Source: Amanita rubescens
Lineage: Eukaryota; Basidiomycota; Agaricomycetes; Agaricales; Amanitaceae
NCBI GenBank assembly: GCA_015039365.1
Contig: WION01000082.1
Coordinates: 1-64,000, forward strand
DNA length: 64,000 bases
Direction: 5' to 3'
The position numbers and the translations under genes were made by a program. Below the pieces are notes generated by a model. That model was not told the origin of the DNA, did no database searches, and worked only from the letters and a program-made list of their open reading frames with translations. Below are positions 22,897 to 35,036 of this stretch, piece after piece (positions within the stretch are counted from its first letter, which is position 1; every line of letters begins with the position of its first letter).

Positions 22897-24139
22897 GACA
22901 GGTTACTAGTAAAAGAAAGAGAGTTTAAATTGCGAGACAGCAAACGAGCACCTCGAGAAACTTACCAAGTTGTGTAAACGTTGTCCCCGAAGAATTGGTA
23001 GGAGCCAAGGAGGAAGTATGATTCTAGTTATAATCTGTTAGATACGGTTTCGGAAAGTAGTCTAATAGACTCAAGTTCACTCTGTCAACCCTTCACCAAA
23101 CTCAGGCGCCTGGCGTGCATATAGATGCTTTCTAGATCGAACCGTTTACAGCCCACGCCGTCGAATCATCCCCAGTATATCTTCCTCGACTTCCTAAAGT
23201 CCCTAAACTTAATCTTCACGACATTGCGCTTCTCGCCTCAAGTTCATCGTCTTCTTGGAAGCCAGCCACTCTGTGAATAACCCCAAAAATAACTGCACAT
23301 CGTCATGCACAGGATTGACGGGAGAGCCCTGGACCCGTATCGAAGGGCTGCGAACTCATGCTCCGCAGACACCATGAGTTTAACGCATTTTCATCATCGC
23401 TATATGCGAGTAGCAATGCAACAGAATCTTGAAACGAAGCTATACCACTTATATCACTATAATTGTTACATCCATGTCAGTTCCTGCAGCCATTATGCAA
23501 AAGCGTCATTACATGGGTCTGATTTCGCCATCGGCTAAGGACATGTCCGCCTACGGTCACCGTCTCCACGAATTTGACAATGCAAAGCGGGCCACGCTGA
23601 CTCGGATTGCCCCTGTTGTTGAATTACGTTCTCGGACTCCGGAAAACAGCGGAGAGACAGCGAATTCATTCGCGTTTGACCTCGGTGAGCTCGTGAGGCA
23701 AACGGATGAGAAAAAGGTACAGCCTACTATATATGTAAAACACGTGTACTGCACAGCCACGTCCCGGATCGGACTCCGTCACTCCGGACCCACAAACTCC
23801 TCGTACCTCGGACTCCATCGCCCTATTCCAAGTACGAGCCCGGTGCAGAATCCAGATACAGGCTCACAAGGGATTCGCCGGGCAAGCGGTATACTACCTA
23901 TGACCGACGTAGCTGCTATTTTAACTATTGTGAAAGTCGCGAGATGCCAGAATCACAAAGATGCACCGCGTATCAACGCAAGCATTCTTGCCACCTCTCC
24001 ACAAACCTTCCAGAGCCTTCCACATTCGGTGCTTCCCTCGTATCAACAGCGCTTCTGACCACCTCTCTTGATCGCACCGCAGCTTTTCATGACAAGCAGA
24101 GGATGAATACTGTCATAGCACAAAGCACATGTTTCGATC
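22897..24139. other. Intergenic; one unsupported open frame
   Basis: Contains the ATPase promoter near 22.9-23.1 kb. A 209-codon open frame on the plus strand (23429-24058) is the longest here; it has no recognisable domain, no signal peptide and a composition typical of non-coding DNA, so I do not call it a gene. Confidence 0.4.
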
Positions 24140-24149
24140 GCCATTCAAT

Positions 24150-24415
24150 CCAGGTGTACTAACGACCTTCCACCCAACCTTCCCCACCTTGCCACACCCC
24201 TCCACCACCCCCTGCAAGCGTGCCGCACCCTTCCATTGACCATGACCCCAGCTGTACCCCCAGGAAACGGCTGCACGGTGAGGATCAGCCCACCCATATT
24301 TCGTGTACTAACAACCCACTGGCACCCATCCTTGCCCCTTGTCACACCTCTCCACCACCTGCAAACGTGCCAAGTCGCTCCACAAACCCCTACAAATCTC
24401 CACCAACTGCCAAAC
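24150..24415. repeat. Degenerate tandem repeat, C-rich
   Basis: Two imperfect copies of a roughly 140 bp C-rich unit, each starting at GTGTACTAAC (24155 and 24304) and containing CACCTTGCCACACC/CCCTTGTCACACC, TCCACCACC, TGCAA.CGTGCC and CGCTCC/CCTTCC segments. Confidence 0.6.
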
Positions 24416-24451
24416 ATTCAATACACCTTGACTGCTAGCCTTGACGAAGTT

Positions 24452-25640
24452 ACTACCACCATGCCCCCCGTTAGAAGTGACAATGTCAAGGCCGTTCGAA
24501 TTTCTTCCAATCGTTGCACACCTTTAGCCAGAGTATCGGAATCATCACCCAATGACGATTGGACTTGGAGCGCTTTGGATACTGCGAGAAACGCAGCGAT
24601 GACTAACGACCTCGCACATATTCCATCATCGCGGATGTCTTCACGCGGATGTTGGAACGTCTTCACATGAATCGGATCACCGCTCTCCGTGCATTACTTT
24701 ACTCATTCTCCACAGGCGATAAAAAAGAATAGAAACGACTTTTGTGTCATCACTAATGAGATCACGAGTCTTACTGAATTAGCTGTTCGTTATGCAAGGG
24801 AGCGCGATCCGGTGTGCGGGAGATTTAAGGGAGTATGCGATAATTTCCTGAGGTGAGTATATCCATCGTCCGAGGTTCATCTATGCTAGCTGACCTATAT
24901 CAAGCATGAAATCTGAAATGGAGCAGATAATTAGGACCCCTACCAAGCGCTCACCGAAAACAAAGGCATTCCAAACGGTTCTATCTTCTTACCAATTCCG
25001 AGTCAGCTGCCTGCGCAGAGATCTCCAGGTACCAATATGGAAAATTGATGGTAGATGATTAACGAAGTGATGTGACAGGCATTGACACTTTCCTCGCCGG
25101 TACCGTCGTCGACGGGTTTACTCTCAAACTCTCGGGGAGTCACGATTTCAGGAGGGACGTTCACAGAGATTCAAGGCAACCAATATGTGAGCCAGACTTA
25201 TCCTGTCTGTATGATGCTAACGACGTCATTCGTAGATCTTCCATAGTGATGGAAACGCGGATATTCAAACGTTACTCAATGATATGACAGGGAGAATGGA
25301 TGGTCTTGATTTCTCAGATGTATGGTCGTCCCCGTGTCGGATGTTCAAGGCTGACATGGAGTAGTACAGTGTTCTTAAATATGGTGATCTTCGAGCTATC
25401 AGCATATCAAGGAACCTGGCCCCACGATGTCGATGAACAGGATCCATTCCAGGAATACACAGTTATCATCCACAATCAGATCATGACCGCTAGAACTTAC
25501 AGAGGGAAATATGCTCTACAGGTGAGTGCTATCGCAAGTTTTTACGCTGGTGTGGAGGTCATATTATGATAGTCTTTTGAGAATGATGCTAAGATGATTC
25601 TGGAGCACAAGTCACGTCGTCATCTTCAGTTGGGATCATG
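24452..25640 (+). pseudogene. Decayed MLKL-like N-terminal/GGTF-type regulatory gene
   Basis: Exon-like islands line up with a common Agaricomycete architecture: a four-helix MLKL/HeLo-like N-terminal region (DWTWSALDTARNAA at 24558; AIKKNRNDFCVITNEITSLTELAVRYARERDPV at 24717-24855; a helix ending CLRRDLQ at 25028), then SNSRGVTISGGTFTEIQGNQ (25116-25187), IFHSDGNADIQTLLNDM (25237-25287) and a degenerate start of a kinase-like domain (YTVIIHNQIMTARTYRGKYALQ at 25455-25521; SFENDAKMILEHKSRRH at 25575). Frames are broken: at least one shift lies between YSVLKYGDLRAISIS and HDVDEQDPF near 25420, and nothing recognisable follows 25640. The positions of introns are guesses. Confidence 0.6.
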
Positions 25641-26905
25641 CGTTTCATGAAGACATCAGTATCTTGCTCAGCTTTTTTTTAACAAATGTATGGCATCAGA
25701 GAGCGTAATTGATCGCACGATAATTGATGTTTTGCGCATTTGAGCTTACTTAAGGATGATGGAACCCAGTATGATTCACAAAAGCTCCGTCACAGGTTAG
25801 ATGTCAATATTTCAAAAGGCGATAGACCACTTACTTTTGTTCCCAACAGCTGCGTAATTCTGTCTGGTCACTTTCTCTCATCAGCAAACAGAGCATGACC
25901 ATTATTTCCCGTAATCGTGGTACTTGTCCCTACCGAAACGCTATCGAGGTGGGTGCGTCGCATGACTTGACGTTAAAAGAGAGGTGTTCACCGATCCGAA
26001 TTCGGAACACGATCCTGCTTTAGCAGAGCGCGGTAGAACCACAGTTGTATTGTCAGTCCCGAATTAGATGAAGAGATGTATTTTGCGAACGCCATTTGAC
26101 CAAAACCAATTCATCATACAGGTCGTCCGTTCATGGCGTTGAAAAACCGATGTAGTTCGGGAACGCAATTTCGACTTGCGAAACTATGGTGCGCATACGC
26201 CTCGAGGAAGGGAAAAGCAAAAGAGTGGGACTCATTCGTACACGTAGCTGAGCCTCTGCCATCGCTTATTGCTCTGCATCAGGTCTCCTATGCGAGGCTC
26301 GTGCACGATGATACGAAGAGTCTGCTTATTAATTTCCGACTCCAACAACCCTCGTATGTATTGCTCAATACCAATCTCTTACATCCCATCCATCTCCACC
26401 GCTACGGACTACTACAGACAACTTTAACAAGCCTGAAAGTGATGATCACTGGTGCCGTGCTTTTTGACGGATCTTGAACATGCCACCAATCTTCAAGTTT
26501 TTAGCGACTCTCCAATTCTGGCCACCCCATTCATTTTTATTTGCCGGATGAAACTTGACCGAATACGACTTGGAGTCCGAACCCTCCGAATTCCACTTTA
26601 TAATGCGGATTCTATCGTCGACAATCTCAGTCCTCAGACTGCCACAGAAGACACACCCCTCAGGACATCTCTAGAAGAGTACGTTATATGTAAGGTGTAG
26701 GTTTTCATATCATGGTATACCACTGACATTGCTTTGTTTCCAATACGTATTGTCCAGTGCCTCCGGCTTCGTGTCAATATCTTGAGAGGAATACGCGATC
26801 TTCCCTCCGACGATACCTATAAATTGATTCGCATCATTCTTGTTTACACCATCAGCATGTGAGATTCGTATCATTTAGATAAAAAAGACGGTGTTCACTG
26901 ACAAT
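25641..26905. other. Probable decayed downstream part of the 24.4 kb gene
   Basis: Short open frames only. I find no kinase catalytic motifs (HRD, DFG) and no other family. It may be eroded remainder of the gene to its left, but that is inference. Confidence 0.35.
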
Positions 26906-26909
26906 TTTC

Positions 26910-27040
26910 TGCCAGCAACCCTTCAATTTGCCATACGCGACGCGGGGGTCTCCCGACTGAGAGTTCCCATCAGCCTGAGAGGTCGCCAAGACCGAGGTAG
27001 AAAGGACAGAAAAAAGTAGCGTAAAATGCCAGAATAACAT
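26910..27040 (-). pseudogene. Lone signal-peptide exon of the secreted modular family
   Basis: Begins at 27040 with MLFWHFTLLFSVLSTSVLAT, close to the signal peptides of the genes at 984 and 2739, and ends in YGKLKGCWQKI followed by GTCAGT, in the place where those genes have NGLW/DGYW and an intron. None of the downstream modules is found to the left. Probably an exon remnant. Confidence 0.45.
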
Positions 27041-29841
27041 GGTTGGATATCCTTGGTAGCCGTGAGCGATAGTACGACGATTGACAGCAGAATTCATATT
27101 GGAGTTGCTTACTGAATGGACAATAACAAGGGCGTGTGTGTGATGGCGAGCTCTGAGGTTTATCTTCAAAGGATCTTTTGTGTAGAGACCAGCTCTAAAG
27201 GAAGTGCAGTTGTACGTGGAGACCAGCTGTGCTTTGGCGGAGGTATTTGCGCACTTCTTATATGGTGGACGTTGTGCTACCATCAGCCTTCATGGCAACA
27301 ATGTGATCCACATGCAGGCTCCTCTTCATTTGTCCCTCCGACTCCCTCGTCATCCTTCTCCACACTATTCTCACTTTACCTATCCTCTACCAACTCCTTC
27401 AAGATAGCCTCATACTCTCGGCTGACAGCGCCAGCCTTGACGAAGCCGTCTATCATCTCGGGCACGAACACAAACTGGAACGCGAAGAAGATCACCCCTG
27501 TATACGTACGACTACAGACCATCAATATCATCAAATGACAGTAGTGGTCACGGCATGGCGCGGCTGTTCCCTGAAAATACTTGTATTACAACATACCAAC
27601 AACATACCTTCTTCTTTTCCTCCCATCACGTCAAGTAACAACCCATCCAGCTCCAAGAATGGTTCGGATCTCGACGCGTCCTGCCCACAATGACATGTTC
27701 CGAGGCCTGAAAGGACTCGGTATCTTGCTGACGCGGCTTTAACCGACCAATTGGCCGGCGAGACCCGAGACACGCTAGCGCGCGCGGCATTTTCCGGCGC
27801 AACGACATTTTCCGGCACAAACGTCCCCGGACAGACGCGAGACATAACACAGGTCGTGCGACGAGACACAACAACTACTCTGACAAAGAAGACAAAGATG
27901 TCAACATTCCCGGTGATAAAGAAGACGCAACCGATATGAATTATTCCGTCAGTTGCTGTGTCCTCTGCCTTCGCAAATCTGTTCGTCTTCCCCCTAACTC
28001 TGTCACTCTCTTCTGCTCTCTCGTGTCAACATAGCACCTACACAAGGTATGTGTTCCCTCTCTAAACCGTTCAATTGTGCTGACCAGCTATGTTTCATGA
28101 CTATCCTGCCTCAACTTTCGTACTCATCACACGAAACCCCTCTACGTCCATCTGTGAACCTTTACACTCCACCATGCCAAATCCTGCTTCCCGACGACTC
28201 CTACAACTGCGCAGTAATCCCTCTATACCCAATTCTACCCACCAAAAACCTCTTCCAACTATACGTAAACCAACTCCCCGCCCCTTCTACTATCTGCTTT
28301 GCTTATTTCCAAAAAAAGAGACGCTCGCCCGTGAACGTCTCCTTTTTGAGACATCTCCTTTTGAGAAAAAAAACCAATATCACTACATGGAACGCTTTAC
28401 ATCCACGCCTGATCCCTCTACACCCCAACAGTGCTCCTTTTCGGAGGTTGACGATACCGATTTCGAGGATCGTGATCCCGATGATTTCGTTTTGATGTTG
28501 AGTCAAATCGCGTTTGTGTGGACGACGTATGTGTACCCTCTATTGCATCAAACGAGTCTCACATCTCTGCAGTATCCCAATGACGATAGATGATTTTCGA
28601 CCCCTCTACAACCCATCGCGCCCAATTGCAACCATCAACACCTCTTCCCTCACTTCCGCACCTGCCAAAAAAAAACGGCGACAATTGGAACCGGACCCTA
28701 AGCTCCATAAAAATATTTAACGCTGTGAATCGCATCCGCCGAGACGGTAGGAGTTTGGGTTTTCAGCTATTTTCGCCGCGACCGCTTAACGCTGAACACT
28801 CGAACAAACAACATTTTGGCTACTCCCAATCTGCCGTACGATGTCTCCTTTGATCTCTTCCGGTTTGGCGACGTCAGCTCTAACAACACCCATTTTGGTC
28901 ACAACCACTGCCACCACTTTCGCTGGATCAACCGTTATGCTCGCAACGTTTGTGTGTTGGATTACCTTTTCCGCGCAACGAGTGGAGGTGTGGGCGTCGT
29001 TACTACTTTGCGACCGGTAATCAACGTTCCCGGTTGAAAAACGTGGATGTAATCAATAATGTTTCGTGTTATATGAGTTATCTGATGTTTTTGCCCCTTA
29101 TACAGTCTACGTCGTTGTCTTCTATGTCCTCAGCGACGATAGCTGCCATAGTTGTGGTCGAAGAAGAGGAAGGCTTTAGTGGATTCAAGTCTGCAACAGT
29201 TCCGTCACACCCAAGATGATGATGACCTTGGCCACTCTATTGTTTTCTGTGGCTTTGCCTTTAGCTTCGGCATCTACTTCTAATTTGGCAATCAAAACAG
29301 CATCACCATCAACACCAAGACGGTCACCACTATCACCTTTGGACATCCTAGACAGACCGACTTCGTTATCGGCCGTTTTGTACAGTACGAGGTGATGCAT
29401 TGGCTGATATTGTCGTCGCAAAACCGAAGCAGTAATTCTAACACCTCGGCTTTGCACGATCTACGCTGGTGCGCGCATCCGAAGAGGCAGCGCAACTTCC
29501 CAACGAGAAGTACTTCGCGCATACAACTGCCCATGTCGTCCTCTTTCCTTTTCTGTGCATCTCTCGATGACGACGTCAGTCCTACGATCATGTCGACCTC
29601 CTCCGCATACAACGACGATATATAACCCTCCTCCGCCTTTCGCTCGTCTTTCCTCTCTCTTCCCTACCACCGACTATCTGTCCTGGCCTTTACCCGCTCT
29701 AGCCGACGCCCCTATTACCCTTAATTTTATTGCTATCGCTATCGTATACGTGTCCTTGTACGCAATATCGTCTGTTCGTGTTACCAAGCCTCTGCTTCGA
29801 CCTCTTGCATCCTCTAGCATTTGATTAATCGCTTCTTTAAT
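27041..29841. other. Long intergenic or unresolved region
   Basis: Many pyrimidine-rich, Ser/Pro-coding short frames on the plus strand (27.3-28.7 kb) without a coherent splice model. 28.8-29.8 kb is likely 5' flank or untranslated leader of the RRM gene. Nothing can be named. Confidence 0.4.
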
Positions 29842-31379
29842 ATGGCCAACAACCAGCTGTCTAATTCTACCACTGTATCGGACTCCCCGACTTGTTCTAC
29901 AACCTCGCACTCAAACAAAGTTGTCGCTCCTCTATCTTTATCTTGTCATGCTTCTCAGACGGCTCTTGCGTTCCAATCAAACGCAGCTTTCACTCGTGTT
30001 CTAGTTCGACTGACGCCTTCCACTGTGGTCCGCGAGAAGGACCCGTCATCACTCGCTACTCCTGCGGGTCTCCCAGAACTTTCTCCTCTATGCATACCGG
30101 CGGTTCCAACCGCTTTGTCTTTGCCTGCAGACACACCTAATACCACTGCAGCCGCGAGTCCAAAGAGCGACTCGTCTCACATTAGCAAGGAAGCCTCTTC
30201 TGGATCTCAAGAGGACGGAGAGTTGGAGGACTCGAAGTCCTCCGACGTTGAGATCTTTTTGTCTTCGTTTGGTCTTGAAAACGCTGTGCCCAGTGCGCAT
30301 ACATCGACAGGTTTGTTTATATTCAACGCTATATCAACAATTCCTTGACCCTTATGAACAGCGCCTGACTCTGAACATGTTCCTGAGGACGTTCATGTCT
30401 CTCCTACCGTTACACAACAGCAAAAGCCGGCTAATGTATCGGATGACATCCTTTTGCCTCAATTGCCGCCAGCTCCCGTGCAGCAAACCATCCCTCTCCC
30501 GAACGTCACGTCTGACAGCGAAGCGCCAGGTCCACCTACTAAGCCAACTCCTTCGCAGCCTGTCGTACTCACCAAGGAGACGACCCAACATTCTCGTATA
30601 GCAGAGGAAAGCGTTGCCGAGCGGTTAGCGCCTTTCAACTCCCGAGATATTTATCTCAACGACTGTATCAATATCGATAGCTCCCATAAGACACCTAACG
30701 TTTATATCAATGGCTTACCTCCTCATTTTCCTGAAGAGCAACTATATGCGCTCACAGTCACTGCGTCTTTTGGGTCCATTCGCAGTGTCCGGACATTTAC
30801 TCGACACGTCAAGGAAAGCGAGAGCGGCTACGGTTTTGTATTGTACGTGTCTTTACGTTTCGAGGTTCCGTTTTTAAACGCGGATTTTAGATTTGAAACT
30901 GTCGAGGCCGCAGAAAAATGCATAATGTCTTTGCGCAGATATAGAAACCTTCATCCAACGTTCTCAAAAGTTAGTGGGCTTTAATCCGCCTACATACATT
31001 TTTTTATGTTCAATTTTTCTCAGCAAGTACATAAGATTCCTGGCATCACATATACGCAACTCACCCCACCACAGGACCTTCCCATCAGTGATTCTGCGTT
31101 GTCGCCCAACTGGGGGCAGAAAGGTAGCGGGGACGAAATGAGCTTCAAAGAGAAAATGGAAAGCTTGCATGACCCGACCAGTACCAATCTGTACATGGAA
31201 GGGTTAGTTCTCTCATAATCGCATTCGCTAAGACAAGCTAACGCCAGGAAATAGGTTGCCCTTGAGCATTGATGAAGCCGTGAGCATCGCTTTCGCATTC
31301 GTTACCGTTTTCTAATCAATGGTCGCTGTTACAGAGCTTAGCTGTATTGCTACGTCAGCATCCGCATTCTCGGCTGTAA
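29842..31379 (+). CDS. RNA-binding protein, RBMS/MSSP-like, truncated in its second RRM
   Basis: Exons 29842-30310, 30362-30842, 30891-30969, 31024-31202, 31255-31279 and 31335-31379 join in frame to about 425 aa. A long Ser/Thr/Pro-rich N-terminus precedes one RRM (TPNVYINGLPPHFPEEQL, GSIRSVRTFTRH, GYGFVLFETVEAAEKC). After the linker (EKMESLHDPTSTNLYMEGLPLSIDEA) a second RRM should begin, as in RBMS proteins, but the last exon adds only SLAVLLRQHPHSRL before TAA. No RNP1 of a second RRM was found downstream. It is therefore either a C-terminally truncated allele or a pseudogene; the upstream frame is otherwise clean. Confidence 0.7.
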
Positions 31380-32149
31380 TCATTTCTGTCTACCTTTTTT
31401 TTGCATCCGTGATTACGAATTGTTGATGGTTGGGAAATCGATAAATGCGTCGGTCAAAACGATCCTACAACGCGTTGTGGATGATGATAGTTTAACAGAC
31501 GTGTGTTGGCAGTCTGATGACAGCGCACATCTGCAGCCACGATTTCTAGAAAAAATTTTCTGACCCAATTTTATTAAGAACGTATGGAGGTAAATACCTT
31601 GCTCTACATGCTAGAATAACTGTTGAATAACTCTACCTTTAACAGGAATACATTCGAAGAACACTACGAATAGACGACAGTCGAGGATAAAAATTTGAAG
31701 GCCAATTTCCAGTCAATGGAACCAGAATTACGTTTCCATACCAGGCCCATGACGGAGTGCTCAAGATTTGATTTTTATAAGGTGAGAAAGCCGTTTGATC
31801 TTCGTCAAAAATGATAAAACAGCAGTGTGTTGTGGGCGCATAAAAGCGGGATTTGTCTAGAGTATGTTCTTTCGCGCGATGCCCACTCAATTACACCACT
31901 ACGATCAATTCTTTCTGAAATGGGCACAACCAACGGTTGGTGACAACTGATGCCGAAAAGAAGATCCAAAAAAGTAGTGTTATCAGACTCCTGTAAAATA
32001 CACGTTAGAAACTCCCATATGAAGCTGTCTCGGTTTCTTTCGCTTCTTCGCCCTCTTCCTTCGCCCCTTTAGAACCGTTTTGAGAGCTACGAGACGCGAA
32101 GCACGTCAGAGTTTGCTACTATAGGAAAACCAGACATAAACTCACCACT
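31380..32149. other. Intergenic, nothing recognised
   Basis: AT-rich in places. There is no open frame with family resemblance and no second RRM sequence. Confidence 0.4.
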
Positions 32150-32400
32150 CCCTTCTTCAACTCTGGTGGTTCCGTCAGACATATACGCCGGCTTGATCCC
32201 GTTTTCAACGATTCTGGTTGCTATGTAGAAGAACCCCATCAGATAACTGATGCTCTCTCCAGCTTCGTTGGTGAGCAACTCACCGTCCTTCTGGCGCACG
32301 GCGATGAGGAATTGGTAGATTGACATGGAAGCATCTTCGATTCTTGATGTCATGTTCTTTAATGCAGGCTGGTGCATGCCAAGTGTTCCATTGCGCCGGC
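32150..32400 (-). pseudogene. Fragment of flap endonuclease 1 (FEN1/RAD27)
   Basis: The minus strand shows [13 protein letters not shown] (about 32375-32340) and then, in another frame, [27 protein letters not shown] followed by LMGFFY and [11 protein letters not shown]. This is the N-terminal nuclease segment of FEN1. The segment between KN and DAS (LFGRKVAI in functional enzymes) is lost with a frameshift, the residue run around the DGK motif is altered (SDGTTRVEE), and the rest of the roughly 380 aa enzyme is absent. Clearly non-functional, probably a duplicated fragment of a gene elsewhere. Confidence 0.85.
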
Positions 32401-33237
32401 GTTGGGAGTCGTTGGTGTCAAGCTTGACGATGATGAGGTCAACGCGATTCGGGAGGCGGTGTGTGCTACAAAAGCGAAGTATTGGACACGAAACCTGAAA
32501 AAGGGTTAAAAAAAAAAGCTTGACACCACGAAATTAGACCAGAACTTACACGTTCCCATCCTCCAAGAAAACCTCCAACATCAAGAAGCCAAGCTCTGGC
32601 GGTAGCTTCTCAACGTTGTTGCCGGGCCCTGATATCCAGCTCATCAAGTTTCTACCTGGGCAATTCTCTAAAGCATGGACGCAATACCTTGCAATCCATC
32701 AAGATCTTTTATCGCGGCCCATCCCGCAGGTGCTTCGAATCGCGCCTCCCTCCACGAGCCAGGATCAACATATGGAGAGTTTGCAAGTTGTGATCGTGGA
32801 AAAGCAAGTGGGATAATAGGCTTGCTCGTTCGCGAGCGCCTCGGACCCTGCCACGCAAAGCGGTGGCCCACACCTCAAGTTGCGTCACATTTCCCACCCT
32901 TATCTCGGCTAACGCTCGGCCATCGCCGTGATGCCCAGGTTGAACGTGACCTGAAGAACTCAAAAAAAATCTGAGAAGACACGAACCCACATCCTATATC
33001 TGGGAAAACTTCCGAGCCGGGCTCTGCCCAACTATAGAGAAGGCAGGTGTCAAACGTCTGAAGTTGCCATGCACAGCAGCAGGACTAATGGGAAAAAATG
33101 GGGACAGCATAAATGATGGACGGTGCAGGTGACACGAATGACGGCAACTGATCAGAGCTCTTCCTCACTCTTCACATACGACATAGACAGCATGCATTGA
33201 CAAAACAAATAATGCGCCATTGATGCACCGCTCTGGC
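32401..33237. other. Intergenic with tectonin-associated repeat
   Basis: No gene recognised. 32950-33240 resembles 34540-34820 (shared GACATAGACAGC, TGCATTGAC and ACAAAACAAAT tracts), showing that the duplication that made two tectonins included several hundred bases upstream. Confidence 0.5.
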
Positions 33238-33245
33238 TATATAAA
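33238..33245 (+). promoter_or_regulatory. TATA box of tectonin 1
   Basis: TATATAAA, 212 bp before the ATG, followed by a CAGATATCTTTCCCCAGT tract that is repeated before tectonin 2. Confidence 0.6.
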
Positions 33246-33449
33246 CAGGTTCAGATATCTTTCCCCAGTCTTCCATCTTACTACTCGCGATCGTGTACAG
33301 TGGTACGTACACAATTCAGCTCATGAGTACCCTGTGCTTACCTTTTTACAAGCAGTTTGTGCTTTATCAGGTACATTTTCTCGACTATTGCTATTCATTC
33401 ACGGTGCTGAGGCATCTTCGTTTCACTAAGTTAGTCTAACACCCTCGCA

Positions 33450-34142
33450 ATGACTTGGAAACTTGTTAGTGGTCCCAGCGGTCATTTCTCACGAATTTCC
33501 GCCGGATCGGTCACCAACGTCTGGGGTGTCAACTCTAGCAGTAACATCTTTCGTTACAGCGGTAATGACACCAACCCCTGGGTTCAGGTCCCTGGTGGCC
33601 TAGCTGACGTTAGCGCGGCTTCTGATGGGACGGTTTGGGGTGTCAACTCTGCAAACAATATCTTTCGCTATACCTGGGAATCCAATCACTGGATCAAGAT
33701 TCCCGGTGGTCTCATACAAGTCTCTGCTGGATCGCGCACCAATGTGTGGGGAGTCAACGCGGCCGGTAACATTTATCGTTACACCGGCGATGACGCCAAG
33801 CCCTGGGTCCAAGTCCCGGGTACTTTAGCCAGTATTAGCGCCGGTGCGGACGGCAGGGTTTGGGGAGTCAACTCTGCTGGTGCCATTTTTCGCTATACCG
33901 GGGATGAAGGAGATCCAAAGCACTGGAAACAAATTCCCGGTAACCTCCTTGAGGTTTCTATTGGGGTGGAAACCAACGTGTGGGCCGTCAAAAAGGGAGG
34001 CAGCATCTTCACGTACTCGGGTGATGACGCTAACCCCTGGGTTCGGATCCCTGGTGGTTTATCCACTATTGCTGCGGGTGCCGATGGCGTAGTTTGGGGA
34101 GTCAACGCGGAGGGCTCTGCTTTCCGTTGGATTCGTGATTAA
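33450..34142 (+). CDS. Tectonin-type beta-propeller lectin 1 (230 aa)
   Basis: Six tandem tectonin repeats of about 37 residues, each with VWGVNS/A-x(2-3)-NIFRYTG and an NPWVQVPGGL-type strand, closing one six-bladed beta-propeller. Family members in Laccaria and Physarum bind methylated glycans on bacterial and nematode surfaces and are considered part of mushroom innate defence. No signal peptide, as usual for cytoplasmic fungal lectins. The frame is intact and intronless. The fifth blade is the most diverged (VWAVKKGGSIFTYSG). It pairs with the gene at 35037. Confidence 0.93.
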   Translation: MTWKLVSGPSGHFSRISAGSVTNVWGVNSSSNIFRYSGNDTNPWVQVPGGLADVSAASDGTVWGVNSANNIFRYTWESNHWIKIPGGLIQVSAGSRTNVWGVNAAGNIYRYTGDDAKPWVQVPGTLASISAGADGRVWGVNSAGAIFRYTGDEGDPKHWKQIPGNLLEVSIGVETNVWAVKKGGSIFTYSGDDANPWVRIPGGLSTIAAGADGVVWGVNAEGSAFRWIRD

Positions 34143-34817
34143 CCTCCTCACGGACTTTTTCTCGTCTTGTATACAAAGCTTGAAAGTACGACAAGGGGTG
34201 TATTAAAAGCAAATATTAAATGTAGTTACAGGTGGTGTAGTTATGCGCACGATGTAAAAAACATGGCGAACGGTCCACGGCATGATGCATGAACAGATGA
34301 GTTTGTGAGGTGCAGAGTGGAAATAAGGGTGGGGAGAGGCCGAAAGGCACTAGTAGACGCACTCATATCGTGCGGAGTTCACGCGCTCAACACCGTGTAG
34401 AATTCGTGGGGTGCAGAGACGAGAAGCGGAATGGTGCTGGACACATTTGGCCTGGTACGGGGTCCGAGATTATCAAGTGCTGCCATTGTGGTTGAGTCGT
34501 GATCCGTTGTGTAGGGCCGTCATAGCGTATGCGTCAGGGTCATTCCATTTCCAGATAAAAAATCCGGGAAGATACGAACTCAATACTCGAAGCCAGCGCC
34601 CACATGTAATACAGAAGACAGCGTGCGCAGTAGCAGCACTGATCTGGAATAATGGAGACAGCGTCCATTGACAAAACAAATGATGGACAGTGCGAATGGC
34701 GGCAGCTGATCAGAGTTCTTTCCCACTTCCCACATATGACATAGACAGCGTGCATTGACTCAGACGAAACAAGTAATGGTGACCCAAATGACAACATAAC
34801 TGGTTCTCTGCTCACGA
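34143..34817. other. Spacer between the tectonins
   Basis: Contains an internal imperfect repeat (GTGCAGAG at 34311 and 34408) and the duplicated upstream region of tectonin 2. No gene. Confidence 0.5.
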
Positions 34818-34825
34818 TATATAAA
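34818..34825 (+). promoter_or_regulatory. TATA box of tectonin 2
   Basis: TATATAAA at the same distance (219 versus 212 bp) before the ATG as in tectonin 1, followed by the same AGATATCTTTCCCCAGT leader. Confidence 0.6.
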
Positions 34826-35036
34826 CAGAGGCTACAGATATCTTTCCCCAGTATTCCCTCCTACCACTCGCGATCGTGAACAGTGGTACGTACACAATTC
34901 AGCTCATGAGCACCCTGCGCTTACCTTTCTACACGTAGTTTGTACTTCATCAGGTACATTTTCTCGACTACTATTGCTATTCATTTACGGCGCTGAGGTA
35001 TCTTCGTTTCACCGGGTTAGTTTAACACCACTCGCA

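Noticed and set aside
23429..24058. 209-codon open frame on the plus strand
   Set aside because: No domain, no signal peptide, no conservation clue, and it overlaps DNA of non-coding character. Length alone is not enough.
32616..32990. Overlapping frames of about 66-99 codons on both strands
   Set aside because: No family resemblance and no splice context; the region overlaps tectonin-associated repeat DNA.
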